In this document: piece after piece, positions 1 to 4,941 of the stretch
Numbering within the stretch: position 1 is the stretch's first letter
Layout of the letters: the number at the start of each line of letters is the position of its first letter
NCBI GenBank assembly: GCA_021780095.1
Contig: JAJXZK010000392.1
Span: 1 to 5,684, forward strand
From: Acidobacteriota bacterium
Lineage (GTDB): Bacteria > Acidobacteriota > Terriglobia > Terriglobales > Acidobacteriaceae
Direction of reading: 5' to 3'
DNA: 5,684 nt
The notes under the pieces: generated by a model
Databases searched by the model: none
The model's input: only the letters and a program-made list of their open reading frames with translations
Told to the model about the DNA's origin: nothing
Translations under genes and position numbers: made by a program

Positions 1-155
1 TCGCCGGTTTCGGTTTCCACCAGCGTCGGAACCAGCACCAGGTTGGTGCGCGCACGTAACGTCGGGACCTGTTGCGCACGGGCCAGCCCTGGCGCACTGG
101 CTAGAAGAGACAGGAAAACAAATCGCCCCAGACGAGAGAGATACCATCGCCGCAT
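1..155 (-). CDS. Secreted protein, N-terminal fragment (probably VWFA-related family)
   Basis: Only the first 51 codons are in the window; the gene continues past the left edge. The product starts MRRWYLSRLGRF, a basic stretch followed by a hydrophobic core (VFLSLLASAPGLA) and an ARA|QQ cleavage site near residue 27, which is a classic Sec signal peptide. The mature part begins QQVPTLRARTNLVLVPTLVE. A short pre-strand reading 'R-T-N-L-V-L-V-P' just after the signal peptide is typical of the acidobacterial VWFA-related proteins, in which a von Willebrand A domain follows; that domain is not visible here, so the family is an inference. The ATG at 155 is the only possible start in this frame, because an in-frame TAG lies four codons upstream (165-167). 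The ribosome binding site is weak. The gene follows the dps terminator, so it is probably transcribed on its own. Confidence 0.6.
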   Translation of the reverse strand, partial: MRRWYLSRLGRFVFLSLLASAPGLARAQQVPTLRARTNLVLVPTLVETETG

Positions 156-220
156 ATTCCATTTCTACACTGTCGCAGCGTCCCATGAGGAGGCAACGCG
201 AACGCCGCTTCTCGCCGACA

Positions 221-261
221 AAAAAAGAAAACCACGCAGCCGGTTGCGCTGCGTGGTTTTC
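221..261 (-). terminator. Intrinsic terminator of dps
   Basis: A perfect 14-bp inverted repeat (227-240 paired with 248-261, 7-nt loop) has a GC-rich core CCACGCAGC/GCTGCGTGG. On the minus strand it is followed directly by six T residues (226-221). It lies 24 nt past the dps stop codon, as expected for a Rho-independent terminator. Four T residues also close the stem on the plus strand, so weak bidirectional activity is possible, but no plus-strand gene ends here. Confidence 0.9.
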
Positions 262-285
262 CCTAAACATTGTCAACTGCAGCGC

Positions 286-882
286 CTATCTCCCGGCATG
301 TACCAGCGGCATACTCACCAGATGTTCGCTGATGAACCACACCTGCAGCTCGTTGGTGCGGACAACGTCGCTCACCAGCAGGTCGTTGGTTCCATCGTCT
401 CCTCTTTCCGCGGCTTCGCGGGCCAGCGAGCGAGCGGTCACGATGATTTGCTCATGCGCTTCCAGCAGTTCGGAGATCTGGATGGGAACTTCCTGGCGTC
501 CACGCGGCGGACGTTTCAACCGGGTTAGCTCAGCCACGTCATGGGCCATGGCCACGCTGATGCCGCCCAGGGTTTGAATGCGCTCGGCAAGCGTGTCCAC
601 TAACTCTGCCTGCTCGCCATAGTGCTTATCGAAGAGAAGGTGAAGCTGGTAAAAGGTAGGTCCGCTCACCTGCCAATGGCTCTTTTTATACAGATCGCGC
701 AGCGTGATGGTGTCGGCGAGCAGCAGGTTCAACTCTTCTGTCATTTGCTGCCGAACCTCGGCGCTGAGCCCAATCGAAAGGTGTGGAATGACGGTTCCAA
801 ATTTTTGAATTTCTCCGCCATGTTGATTGGCGTGCGGAGTGATGTGATCGGTCGAGGAAGAATTTCTCGTTGCAGTGGGCAT
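286..882 (-). CDS. dps: Dps/ferritin-like DNA-protection protein
   Basis: This 198-residue protein belongs to the Dps family, twelve-subunit cages that oxidise and store iron using hydrogen peroxide and so protect DNA from Fenton chemistry. The sequence shows KKSHWQVSGPTF, then LHLLFDKHYGE, then VDTLAERIQTLGG. Candidate ferroxidase ligands H69, H81, D85, D96 and E100 have exactly the spacing of H51, H63, D67, D78 and E82 in E. coli Dps, so the inter-subunit iron site looks intact. Four helices can be placed at about 40-68, 75-103, 133-160 and 165-190. The first 35 residues form a polar, His-containing tail that could contact DNA or metal. The start at 882 is chosen because AAGGAG (890-895) lies 7 nt upstream and the family alignment begins shortly after; the frame is open further upstream but that part overlaps no recognisable domain. 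No OxyR or Fur site was recognised upstream. Confidence 0.93.
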   Translation of the reverse strand: MPTATRNSSSTDHITPHANQHGGEIQKFGTVIPHLSIGLSAEVRQQMTEELNLLLADTITLRDLYKKSHWQVSGPTFYQLHLLFDKHYGEQAELVDTLAERIQTLGGISVAMAHDVAELTRLKRPPRGRQEVPIQISELLEAHEQIIVTARSLAREAAERGDDGTNDLLVSDVVRTNELQVWFISEHLVSMPLVHAGR

Positions 883-889
883 AATGGCT

Positions 890-895
890 CTCCTT
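890..895 (-). promoter_or_regulatory. Ribosome binding site of dps
   Basis: AAGGAG on the minus strand, 7 nt before the ATG at 882. It decides the start: the same frame stays open to an ATG at 996, which would give a 236-residue product whose extra N-terminus has no resemblance to Dps. Confidence 0.8.
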
Positions 896-996
896 GTTCG
901 CACTTGGTTAGATGCTGTCGCGAGTCGCCCGGACGCGGAAAAACTAAGCAGCAGGAGTTGGGTGGTCGACTGGAGGGGAACAGGCAACCGTACCAC

Positions 997-2172
997 TTAT
1001 CGATAAATACGACGCATGCGTCCGCCGGTTTCAAGCCGATAGATTTCATTGCGCCACAGCACCTTGCGGCTGCAATAGCTGGCTACCCAGAACAGGATGC
1101 CCAGCATGTCGCGAACCGGATACAGAAGGGCGCTTGGGAATGCGGATTTCTCCCGCACAACACGATGGCTGACAGCAAAGGCCAGCAGTATCCGGGTGCC
1201 CACGCTCCACAGCAGCGCGCCTGCTGCCAGAGCGAACCAATGAGGTGGTCGCAGGCCGCAAAGCGCCAAGGCTGTCAGCAGACCAAACGGCACGCTAAAG
1301 GTAAGCGCCGTGCCCAGGTGGCCTTTGGGCCGTGAAAATCGGGTGCTTTTCATCCACCGGGCCTGGTGCTGCATGGAGGGCCAGAAGTCTGCGTGCAAAA
1401 CAACGTGATCGATCACGTGTTGCGACAAGACCACCGCGTGACCACGCTCCGCCACCCAGTTGCCCAGCAGAAAGTCGTCGGCGCAATAATCTCCCATCGG
1501 CAGAAATCCGCCGATCTCATTCAGGCACGATCGGCGAATCGCCATGGTGGGGCCGAGTGCGAACTTCATCCCTTCCATCATGTCGGCCACCAGCACGCCG
1601 GCGCTCATTTCAATGGACATGGCGGCGGCTTCGATCCGCGACCACAACCCGCCTTGCGCGGCAACACCCCGGTATAGGCAAGTCACGGCCCCCACCTTTG
1701 CATCGGCAAAGGGCGCCACCACATCGCGGACGTAATTGGGGTCGACGCGGACATCGCTATCGCTGATGATCAGCAAATCGTACTTCGCCGACTCAGCCAT
1801 CTTTTCCAGCGACAGAATCTTCGCATTCGGCACCGTCGGCTCGCCGCTGGAAAGAAACTGCACCGGCACATCCGGGAATCTCGCGGCGACTTTCCGGGCG
1901 GTGAGCAATCCGGCGTCGTCCGGTTGTCGCGCGCAAAAGAGAATTTCGTACGCGGGATATTTCTGCTGAAAAAAAGTGGCGAGGTGGGCTTCCAGGTCGG
2001 GCTCCGCTCCGTGCAGCGGCTTCAACAGGCTGACCCGCGGCTCGAAAACCACGGGAGAACAGTGCCGCCGCGCGAATCGGCGAACGGCCAGCAGCGCCAG
2101 GGCCGTGTAAACGCTGGAGGTGACCATGCCGAACAGGCCGACTCCCAAAACGAAATCAAGCAGGTTTTTCAT
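997..2172 (-). CDS. hpnI: HpnI-like glycosyltransferase (GT21, ceramide-glucosyltransferase type)
   Basis: This 391-residue family 2/21 type membrane glycosyltransferase best resembles HpnI, which adds N-acetylglucosamine to bacteriohopanetetrol during hopanoid head-group synthesis. Layout: N-terminal membrane segment (about 5-30); cytosolic catalytic domain starting RVSLLKPLHGAEPDL (46-60); DSD metal/nucleotide-sugar motif (D138, D140); a YCADDFLLGN acceptor/base region (D232, D233); HQARW (269-273), equivalent to the (Q/R)xxRW motif; then hydrophobic stretches near 286-306, 311-336 and 348-368. The family's usual length is close to this, so the gene looks complete. The start at 2172 keeps the whole first membrane segment but has no good Shine-Dalgarno. 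No squalene-hopene cyclase or other hpn gene is visible nearby, so a different lipid acceptor is possible. The gap of 114 nt to dps contains no obvious terminator, so co-transcription with dps cannot be excluded. Confidence 0.75.
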   Translation of the reverse strand: MKNLLDFVLGVGLFGMVTSSVYTALALLAVRRFARRHCSPVVFEPRVSLLKPLHGAEPDLEAHLATFFQQKYPAYEILFCARQPDDAGLLTARKVAARFPDVPVQFLSSGEPTVPNAKILSLEKMAESAKYDLLIISDSDVRVDPNYVRDVVAPFADAKVGAVTCLYRGVAAQGGLWSRIEAAAMSIEMSAGVLVADMMEGMKFALGPTMAIRRSCLNEIGGFLPMGDYCADDFLLGNWVAERGHAVVLSQHVIDHVVLHADFWPSMQHQARWMKSTRFSRPKGHLGTALTFSVPFGLLTALALCGLRPPHWFALAAGALLWSVGTRILLAFAVSHRVVREKSAFPSALLYPVRDMLGILFWVASYCSRKVLWRNEIYRLETGGRMRRIYR

Positions 2173-2186
2173 GAAGAGCAGAACAG

Positions 2187-2216
2187 ATGATAGAAGATGG
2201 GCTGCAGGATTGCGAA
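2187..2216 (-). promoter_or_regulatory. Possible sigma-70-type promoter of the glycosyltransferase gene
   Basis: On the minus strand, TTCGCA (2211-2216, 4 of 6 matches to the -35 consensus) is followed after 18 nt by TATCAT (2187-2192, 5 of 6 matches to the -10 consensus). Transcription would begin near 2180, leaving a leader of only about 8 nt before the ATG at 2172, which would fit the absence of a good ribosome binding site. Judged from sequence resemblance only; such matches occur by chance. Confidence 0.3.
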
Positions 2217-2253
2217 GGATTTGCGCGTCGGCAGTCGCCGGGTGTGGCCGGGT

Positions 2254-2288
2254 GCCCCATTCAAGCCTTCTGTTGGCTTGAGTGGGGC
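2254..2288. repeat. Long hairpin downstream of hspR (terminator-like or dispersed palindrome)
   Basis: A 14-bp inverted repeat (2254-2267 with 2275-2288) encloses the 7-nt loop TTCTGTT. Its only imperfection is the pair T2261/G2282 or its neighbour, a wobble in plus-strand RNA and a C-A mismatch in minus-strand RNA. It begins 7 nt past the hspR stop codon, a position that suits transcription termination, but no T tract follows on either strand. Just beside it the 8-mer GCCGGGTG occurs twice (2237-2244 and 2247-2254, 10-nt period). The mix of palindrome and short direct repeat suggests a REP-like dispersed intergenic element rather than a standard terminator. Confidence 0.6.
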
Positions 2289-2295
2289 TTCGAAC

Positions 2296-2706
2296 CTAGG
2301 AACGCTTTCTGGAGTCGCGTGGCGGCACAGGGATAATCACCGGACGCCGCATCGGCACCAGGCCCTGCTCCGCTGCGGCGCCTCCCGGGGAAACGCGCGT
2401 CAGCATTTCTGTTCGCACATAGTCCACGAAGCTTTGCATCTGCCGATTCATCTCTTCCATGCGCTCCCGCATCTGCAGAACAATCGCGATTCCGGCAATG
2501 TTAACGCCGAGATCACGCGCAAGGTTCAGGATGAACTCCAGCCGCTCCAGGTCTTCTTCGGTATAAAGGCGAGTATTGCCTTCGGTGCGCGACGGCTTCA
2601 GCAACCCCTCCCGCTCGTAGAGTCGCAGCGTTTGAGGATGGATGCCATACATCTCCGCAACGGAGGAAATCATGTAGGCGCCTTTCGATTTACGCTTGGT
2701 AGCCAT
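2296..2706 (-). CDS. hspR: HspR, MerR-family heat-shock repressor
   Basis: This 136-residue protein is a MerR-type regulator of the HspR group, which represses dnaK-operon transcription and uses DnaK as co-repressor. The winged helix-turn-helix spans about residues 11-50 and carries the group signature IHPQTLRLYEREGLLKPSRT, followed by NTRLYTEEDLERLEFI. The segment LARDLGVNIAGIAIVLQM (62-79) is the typical HspR continuation and leads into a coiled-coil dimerisation helix (about 78-103). There are no cysteines for metal or redox sensing, which also separates it from MerR/SoxR types. The C-terminus is short, Pro-rich and basic (PVIIPVPPRDSRKRS). The start at 2706 has the purine-rich GAGGAAGAG (2711-2719) just upstream; the longer open frame to 2805 adds no recognisable sequence. 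It lies on the same strand as dnaJ but is cut off from it by an opposing gene. Confidence 0.88.
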   Translation of the reverse strand: MATKRKSKGAYMISSVAEMYGIHPQTLRLYEREGLLKPSRTEGNTRLYTEEDLERLEFILNLARDLGVNIAGIAIVLQMRERMEEMNRQMQSFVDYVRTEMLTRVSPGGAAAEQGLVPMRRPVIIPVPPRDSRKRS

Positions 2707-2785
2707 AGCTCTCTTCCTCTGCCCCTCGTCCCACTTCGAAATTCCCTTACCTTTCGCTGCATCGGCTATGCTAGAAGCCGGTGCC

Positions 2786-3247
2786 ATGCGAACTGCAAAA
2801 ACCATCGCCGCGATTCTCGCTCTTCTGCCGTTCTGCAGTCTGCCGCTTCAAGCCACCGACCCAGTTCCTGCGTTCCATCCCGGCCAATGGCAAATCGACT
2901 CCATAACTACTCAGAGCGACGGTCGAACCATCACCTCTCAGACTTCTCTCTGCGCCAAGAAGCAAATGGATTTCTGGAAGGTGGCGCAGGCCGGACTAAC
3001 CTGCAAAAAACCCAGAAGCCATCCCGAATCGGGCAATCAAGTTCGCATCCACGTTCACTGCGAATTCAAGGGCGAGAACCTCCACTCTGACATCATCTCT
3101 GAAGTAGTCGAAACCCTTTCTGACCACGGCAACAGCTTCACCCTGGAAGGAACGACCACAACCAACACCCTGTACCAGGGCGTCCAACCGAAGCAGACCT
3201 CTGTTCATCTGCATGCCACGGCACATCGCACAGGCCAATGCCAATAA
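2786..3247 (+). CDS. Exported DUF3617-like small protein
   Basis: This 153-residue product begins with a Sec signal peptide: MRTAK, hydrophobic core TIAAILALLPFCSLPL, then LQA|TD near residue 23. There is no lipobox. The mature part starts with FHPGQWQID, similar to the 'F-x-P-G-x-W-x-(V/I)' opening of DUF3617 proteins, and ends in HRTGQC, similar to their C-terminal 'G-x-C'. Four cysteines in the mature chain (C56, C73, C92, C152) could form two disulfides in the periplasm. The region SFTLEGTTTTNTLYQG (117-132) matches the antiparallel strand before the final Cys in that family. Function is unknown. The ATG at 2786 is preferred because the signal peptide then has normal length; ribosome binding site evidence is weak and an ATG at 2768 is an alternative. 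It is the only plus-strand gene here, divergent from hspR (79 nt apart) and convergent with dnaJ (9 nt apart). Confidence 0.68.
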   Translation: MRTAKTIAAILALLPFCSLPLQATDPVPAFHPGQWQIDSITTQSDGRTITSQTSLCAKKQMDFWKVAQAGLTCKKPRSHPESGNQVRIHVHCEFKGENLHSDIISEVVETLSDHGNSFTLEGTTTTNTLYQGVQPKQTSVHLHATAHRTGQCQ

Positions 3248-3256
3248 AGAATTGCA

Positions 3257-4483
3257 CTATACCCGGCTGAACAACTCCGCCCGAGGATCTTCCGGATTTA
3301 ATCGCGCCAGCTCACGCAGAATTTCCTTCGATCGCTCATCCTGTACCTTCGGCACCGCGATCTGCACCTCCACAATCTGATCGCCGCGCTTGCCTTCGAC
3401 CGATGCTGAAGGCACGCCCTTTTCCCGCAGGCGCAGTTTTTGGCCTGTCTGCGTTCCAGGAGGAATCTTTAGCTGCGTGCGGCCGTCAATGGTCGGCACG
3501 TCAATCTTCGAGCCCAGCGCGGCTTCCGCAACTGTCACCGGAACTGTTACATATATGTCGTCTACGTTCCGGGTGAAGACGGGATTGGTTCCGGCGCGAA
3601 CAATTAGGTACAAATCCCCGGCCGCACCGCCGTGGACGCCGGCATTTCCCTTGCCTGCCAGGCGAATGCGCTGGCCGTCGCGTGTCCCCGGCTTGATGCG
3701 AAATTCCGCCGTCTCCGTTCGTGCAACCGTTCCCTGTCCGTGGCAAGTTGCGCAGCTTTGCTGGACTTGGCCGGTGCCGCCGCAGCGTGGGCACTGGATA
3801 TTGAACTTCATCCGGCCGCCCATTTGCGTCACCTGTCCGGTGCCATCGCATTCCGGGCAAACAGTTTCGCCGCCCTTCGATGCCGTTCCGTGGCACGTCG
3901 GGCAAACCACCTGGCGCGTGATTTGCAGCTTTAAGGAGCCGCCGCGAATCGCCGTCCAGAAATCGACATTCACCTGGTATTCCAGATCGCTGCCAGGTTG
4001 CGGGCCAGCCTCCTGCTGGTCGCCGTGGAACATGCCGGAAAAAATATCGCGAAATCCTCCCCACGATGTGGACCCTCCGGCGCCCGCACCAGCGCGCTGA
4101 CCTGCTGCGGAACGCTGTCCGGCTCCGGCGGCAAAATCCGAGAAATCAAATCCTTCAAAGCCGACCGGGCCGCGCTGCTGCTGTCCTCTTCCTTGTGCTC
4201 CGCGGAACCCGTAGCCACCTTGCGCCGCCGCTTCTGCAGCCGCCGGATCGATGTTGTCGGAGTAGAAGCCCAGCTGGTCGTAGATCTTTCGCTTCTTGGG
4301 GTCGCTCAGGATGTCGTTGGCCTCCGACATCTCCTTGAACTTCTCCTCAGCCTTCTTGTCTCCCGGGTTTACATCGGGATGATATTTGCGCGCAAGCTTG
4401 CGAAACGCCTTGCGAATATCGTCCGCCGACGCGGTCTTCTTCACCCCGAGAATGCCGTAATAATCTTTCGTCTGTGTCGCCAT
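3257..4483 (-). CDS. dnaJ: Chaperone protein DnaJ (class I Hsp40)
   Basis: This 408-residue DnaJ is the co-chaperone that delivers unfolded clients to DnaK and stimulates its ATPase. The J domain (about 5-72) starts KDYYGILGV and has the essential HPD at 35-37. A long Gly/Phe-rich linker, also rich in Ala and Gln, runs to about 155. The zinc-finger domain (about 194-251) has four CxxC pairs: C194/C197, C209/C212, C231/C234 and C244/C247. The last three fit CxxCxGxG; the first ends in Ala (CPTCHGTA). The C-terminal client-binding beta domains (about 256-385) contain [19 protein letters not shown] and [19 protein letters not shown]. The start fits the family, but no Shine-Dalgarno is visible before the ATG. 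An AT-rich leader and an inverted repeat lie upstream, so it may have its own promoter. It is downstream of dnaK on the same strand. Confidence 0.96.
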   Translation of the reverse strand: MATQTKDYYGILGVKKTASADDIRKAFRKLARKYHPDVNPGDKKAEEKFKEMSEANDILSDPKKRKIYDQLGFYSDNIDPAAAEAAAQGGYGFRGAQGRGQQQRGPVGFEGFDFSDFAAGAGQRSAAGQRAGAGAGGSTSWGGFRDIFSGMFHGDQQEAGPQPGSDLEYQVNVDFWTAIRGGSLKLQITRQVVCPTCHGTASKGGETVCPECDGTGQVTQMGGRMKFNIQCPRCGGTGQVQQSCATCHGQGTVARTETAEFRIKPGTRDGQRIRLAGKGNAGVHGGAAGDLYLIVRAGTNPVFTRNVDDIYVTVPVTVAEAALGSKIDVPTIDGRTQLKIPPGTQTGQKLRLREKGVPSASVEGKRGDQIVEVQIAVPKVQDERSKEILRELARLNPEDPRAELFSRV

Positions 4484-4493
4484 TGGTTAATTT

Positions 4494-4503
4494 ATAAGCT
4501 TAT
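4494..4503. repeat. Perfect 10-bp palindrome in the dnaJ leader
   Basis: ATAAGCTTAT reads identically on both strands and ends 10 nt upstream of the dnaJ start codon in an unusually AT-rich patch. It overlaps a TATAAA (4491-4496, minus strand). It might be part of a promoter or operator, but a 10-bp AT-rich palindrome is weak evidence on its own. Confidence 0.35.
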
Positions 4504-4527
4504 CTCGTTCAGTAATGCTTTTTCATC

Positions 4528-4554
4528 CGGATATTGAGGGATCACGAATATCCG
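4528..4554. repeat. Inverted repeat upstream of dnaJ, candidate operator
   Basis: CGGATATT (4528-4535) and AATATCCG (4547-4554) are a perfect 8-bp inverted repeat with an 11-nt spacer, arm centres 19 bp apart, so both arms face roughly the same side of the helix. It lies 45-71 nt before the dnaJ start, in the 129-nt gap between dnaJ and the small upstream gene. The layout fits a dimeric repressor site. The arms do not match the HspR inverted repeat (CTTGAGT-N7-ACTCAAG) or the CIRCE element of HrcA. Confidence 0.45.
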
Positions 4555-4612
4555 ACTTCAATGGAAGGCTGGATTATCCGTTGCACCCAGTCAGCTCTGC
4601 TCATCGATCCCT

Positions 4613-4783
4613 TCAGTTCCACACCTTGTCCACATCGATCGGTTGAATGCGGCAGAAAATGTCCGGCGCCACACGCGCCATCTTTGCCACAAACTCTTCA
4701 GCCTCTTCGCGCGTCTGGAATACTTCCTTGCTGTACACCTGACCCGCACGAAGCTGCTCACACTGCCATACAGTATCGGTCAT
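4613..4783 (-). CDS. Uncharacterised 56-residue protein between dnaK and dnaJ
   Basis: A short reading frame starts at the ATG at 4783 with AAGGAG (4789-4794) 5 nt upstream and ends at TGA (4613-4615). The predicted product has 56 residues, no signal peptide and no membrane segment. It begins MTDTVWQCEQLRAGQVYSK, has a charged helical middle (QTREEAEEFVAKMARVAP, with two Cys overall at positions 8 and 44) and ends FCRIQPIDVDKVWN. The pattern of a short strand pair, an E/A/K-rich helix and a final strand suggests a small folded alpha/beta protein. I do not recognise a named family. Its codon use looks like its neighbours, and its place inside the chaperone cluster, where some bacteria carry grpE, suggests co-expression with dnaK. 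It is clearly not GrpE, which is about three times longer. Function unknown. Confidence 0.75.
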   Translation of the reverse strand: MTDTVWQCEQLRAGQVYSKEVFQTREEAEEFVAKMARVAPDIFCRIQPIDVDKVWN

Positions 4784-4788
4784 CGAAA

Positions 4789-4794
4789 CTCCTT
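4789..4794 (-). promoter_or_regulatory. Ribosome binding site of the small gene
   Basis: AAGGAG on the minus strand, 5 nt before the ATG at 4783. It is one of the two best Shine-Dalgarno sequences in the window and is the main reason to accept so short a gene. Confidence 0.75.
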
Positions 4795-4823
4795 GTCGAA
4801 TTCTGTAGCCCCCTAGAAGCAGC

Positions 4824-4856
4824 GGAGGGTGCCCATTGATTCCCAGGACACCCTCC
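4824..4856. repeat. Stem-loop in the dnaK to small-gene spacer
   Basis: GGAGGGTG (4824-4831) pairs perfectly with CACCCTCC (4849-4856); two more G-C pairs (4833-4834 with 4846-4847) form inside after one mismatch. The minus-strand transcript has no T tract after it, so it is not a standard intrinsic terminator. It may stabilise the dnaK message or cause partial termination ahead of the small gene. Confidence 0.5.
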
Positions 4857-4907
4857 CATCACGGAATGCGCTAGCATCCATGCCTTGCATACGTGCGATA
4901 ACGGCTT

Positions 4908-4934
4908 GCCGGATTCTGCGTGACTCGATCCGGC
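4908..4934. repeat. Short stem-loop just after dnaK
   Basis: GCCGGAT (4908-4914) pairs with ATCCGGC (4928-4934) across a 13-nt loop, beginning 7 nt past the dnaK stop codon. No T tract follows in the direction of transcription. A 3'-end stabilising or partial-termination role is possible; a 7-bp stem of this kind can also arise by chance. Confidence 0.4.
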
Positions 4935-4941
4935 TCAACCT

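Noticed and set aside
43..528. Plus-strand open frame across the dps terminator and dps 3' end
   Set aside because: It crosses a strong terminator hairpin and two minus-strand genes, with no domain resemblance.
883..996. N-terminal extension of dps to an ATG at 996
   Set aside because: The extension has no Dps similarity, and the internal ATG at 882 has an ideal AAGGAG. I treat 883-996 as intergenic; I saw no convincing promoter in it.
2260..2283. Half-sites ATTCAAG and CTTGAGT near hspR, resembling the HspR operator
   Set aside because: The arms are in the reverse order (ACTCAAG-like first, CTTGAGT second, 11 nt apart) relative to CTTGAGT-N7-ACTCAAG. The site lies downstream of hspR, and its arms are part of a longer 14-bp hairpin.
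2707..2805. N-terminal extension of hspR to 2805
   Set aside because: It would overlap the divergent gene's start and adds 33 residues absent from the HspR family. The ATG at 2706 has a purine-rich ribosome binding site.
2197..3090. Long plus-strand open frame overlapping hspR and the DUF3617-like gene
   Set aside because: The translation has no recognisable domain and is low-complexity Arg/His/Ser-rich. It is antisense to a well-supported hspR and out of frame with the exported protein, as expected for a shadow in GC-rich DNA.
3390..4100. Long plus-strand open frame antisense to dnaJ
   Set aside because: It lies wholly within dnaJ, and its Pro/Trp/Cys-rich product is what antisense reading of the zinc-finger and Gly-rich regions gives. 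No ribosome binding site or family resemblance.
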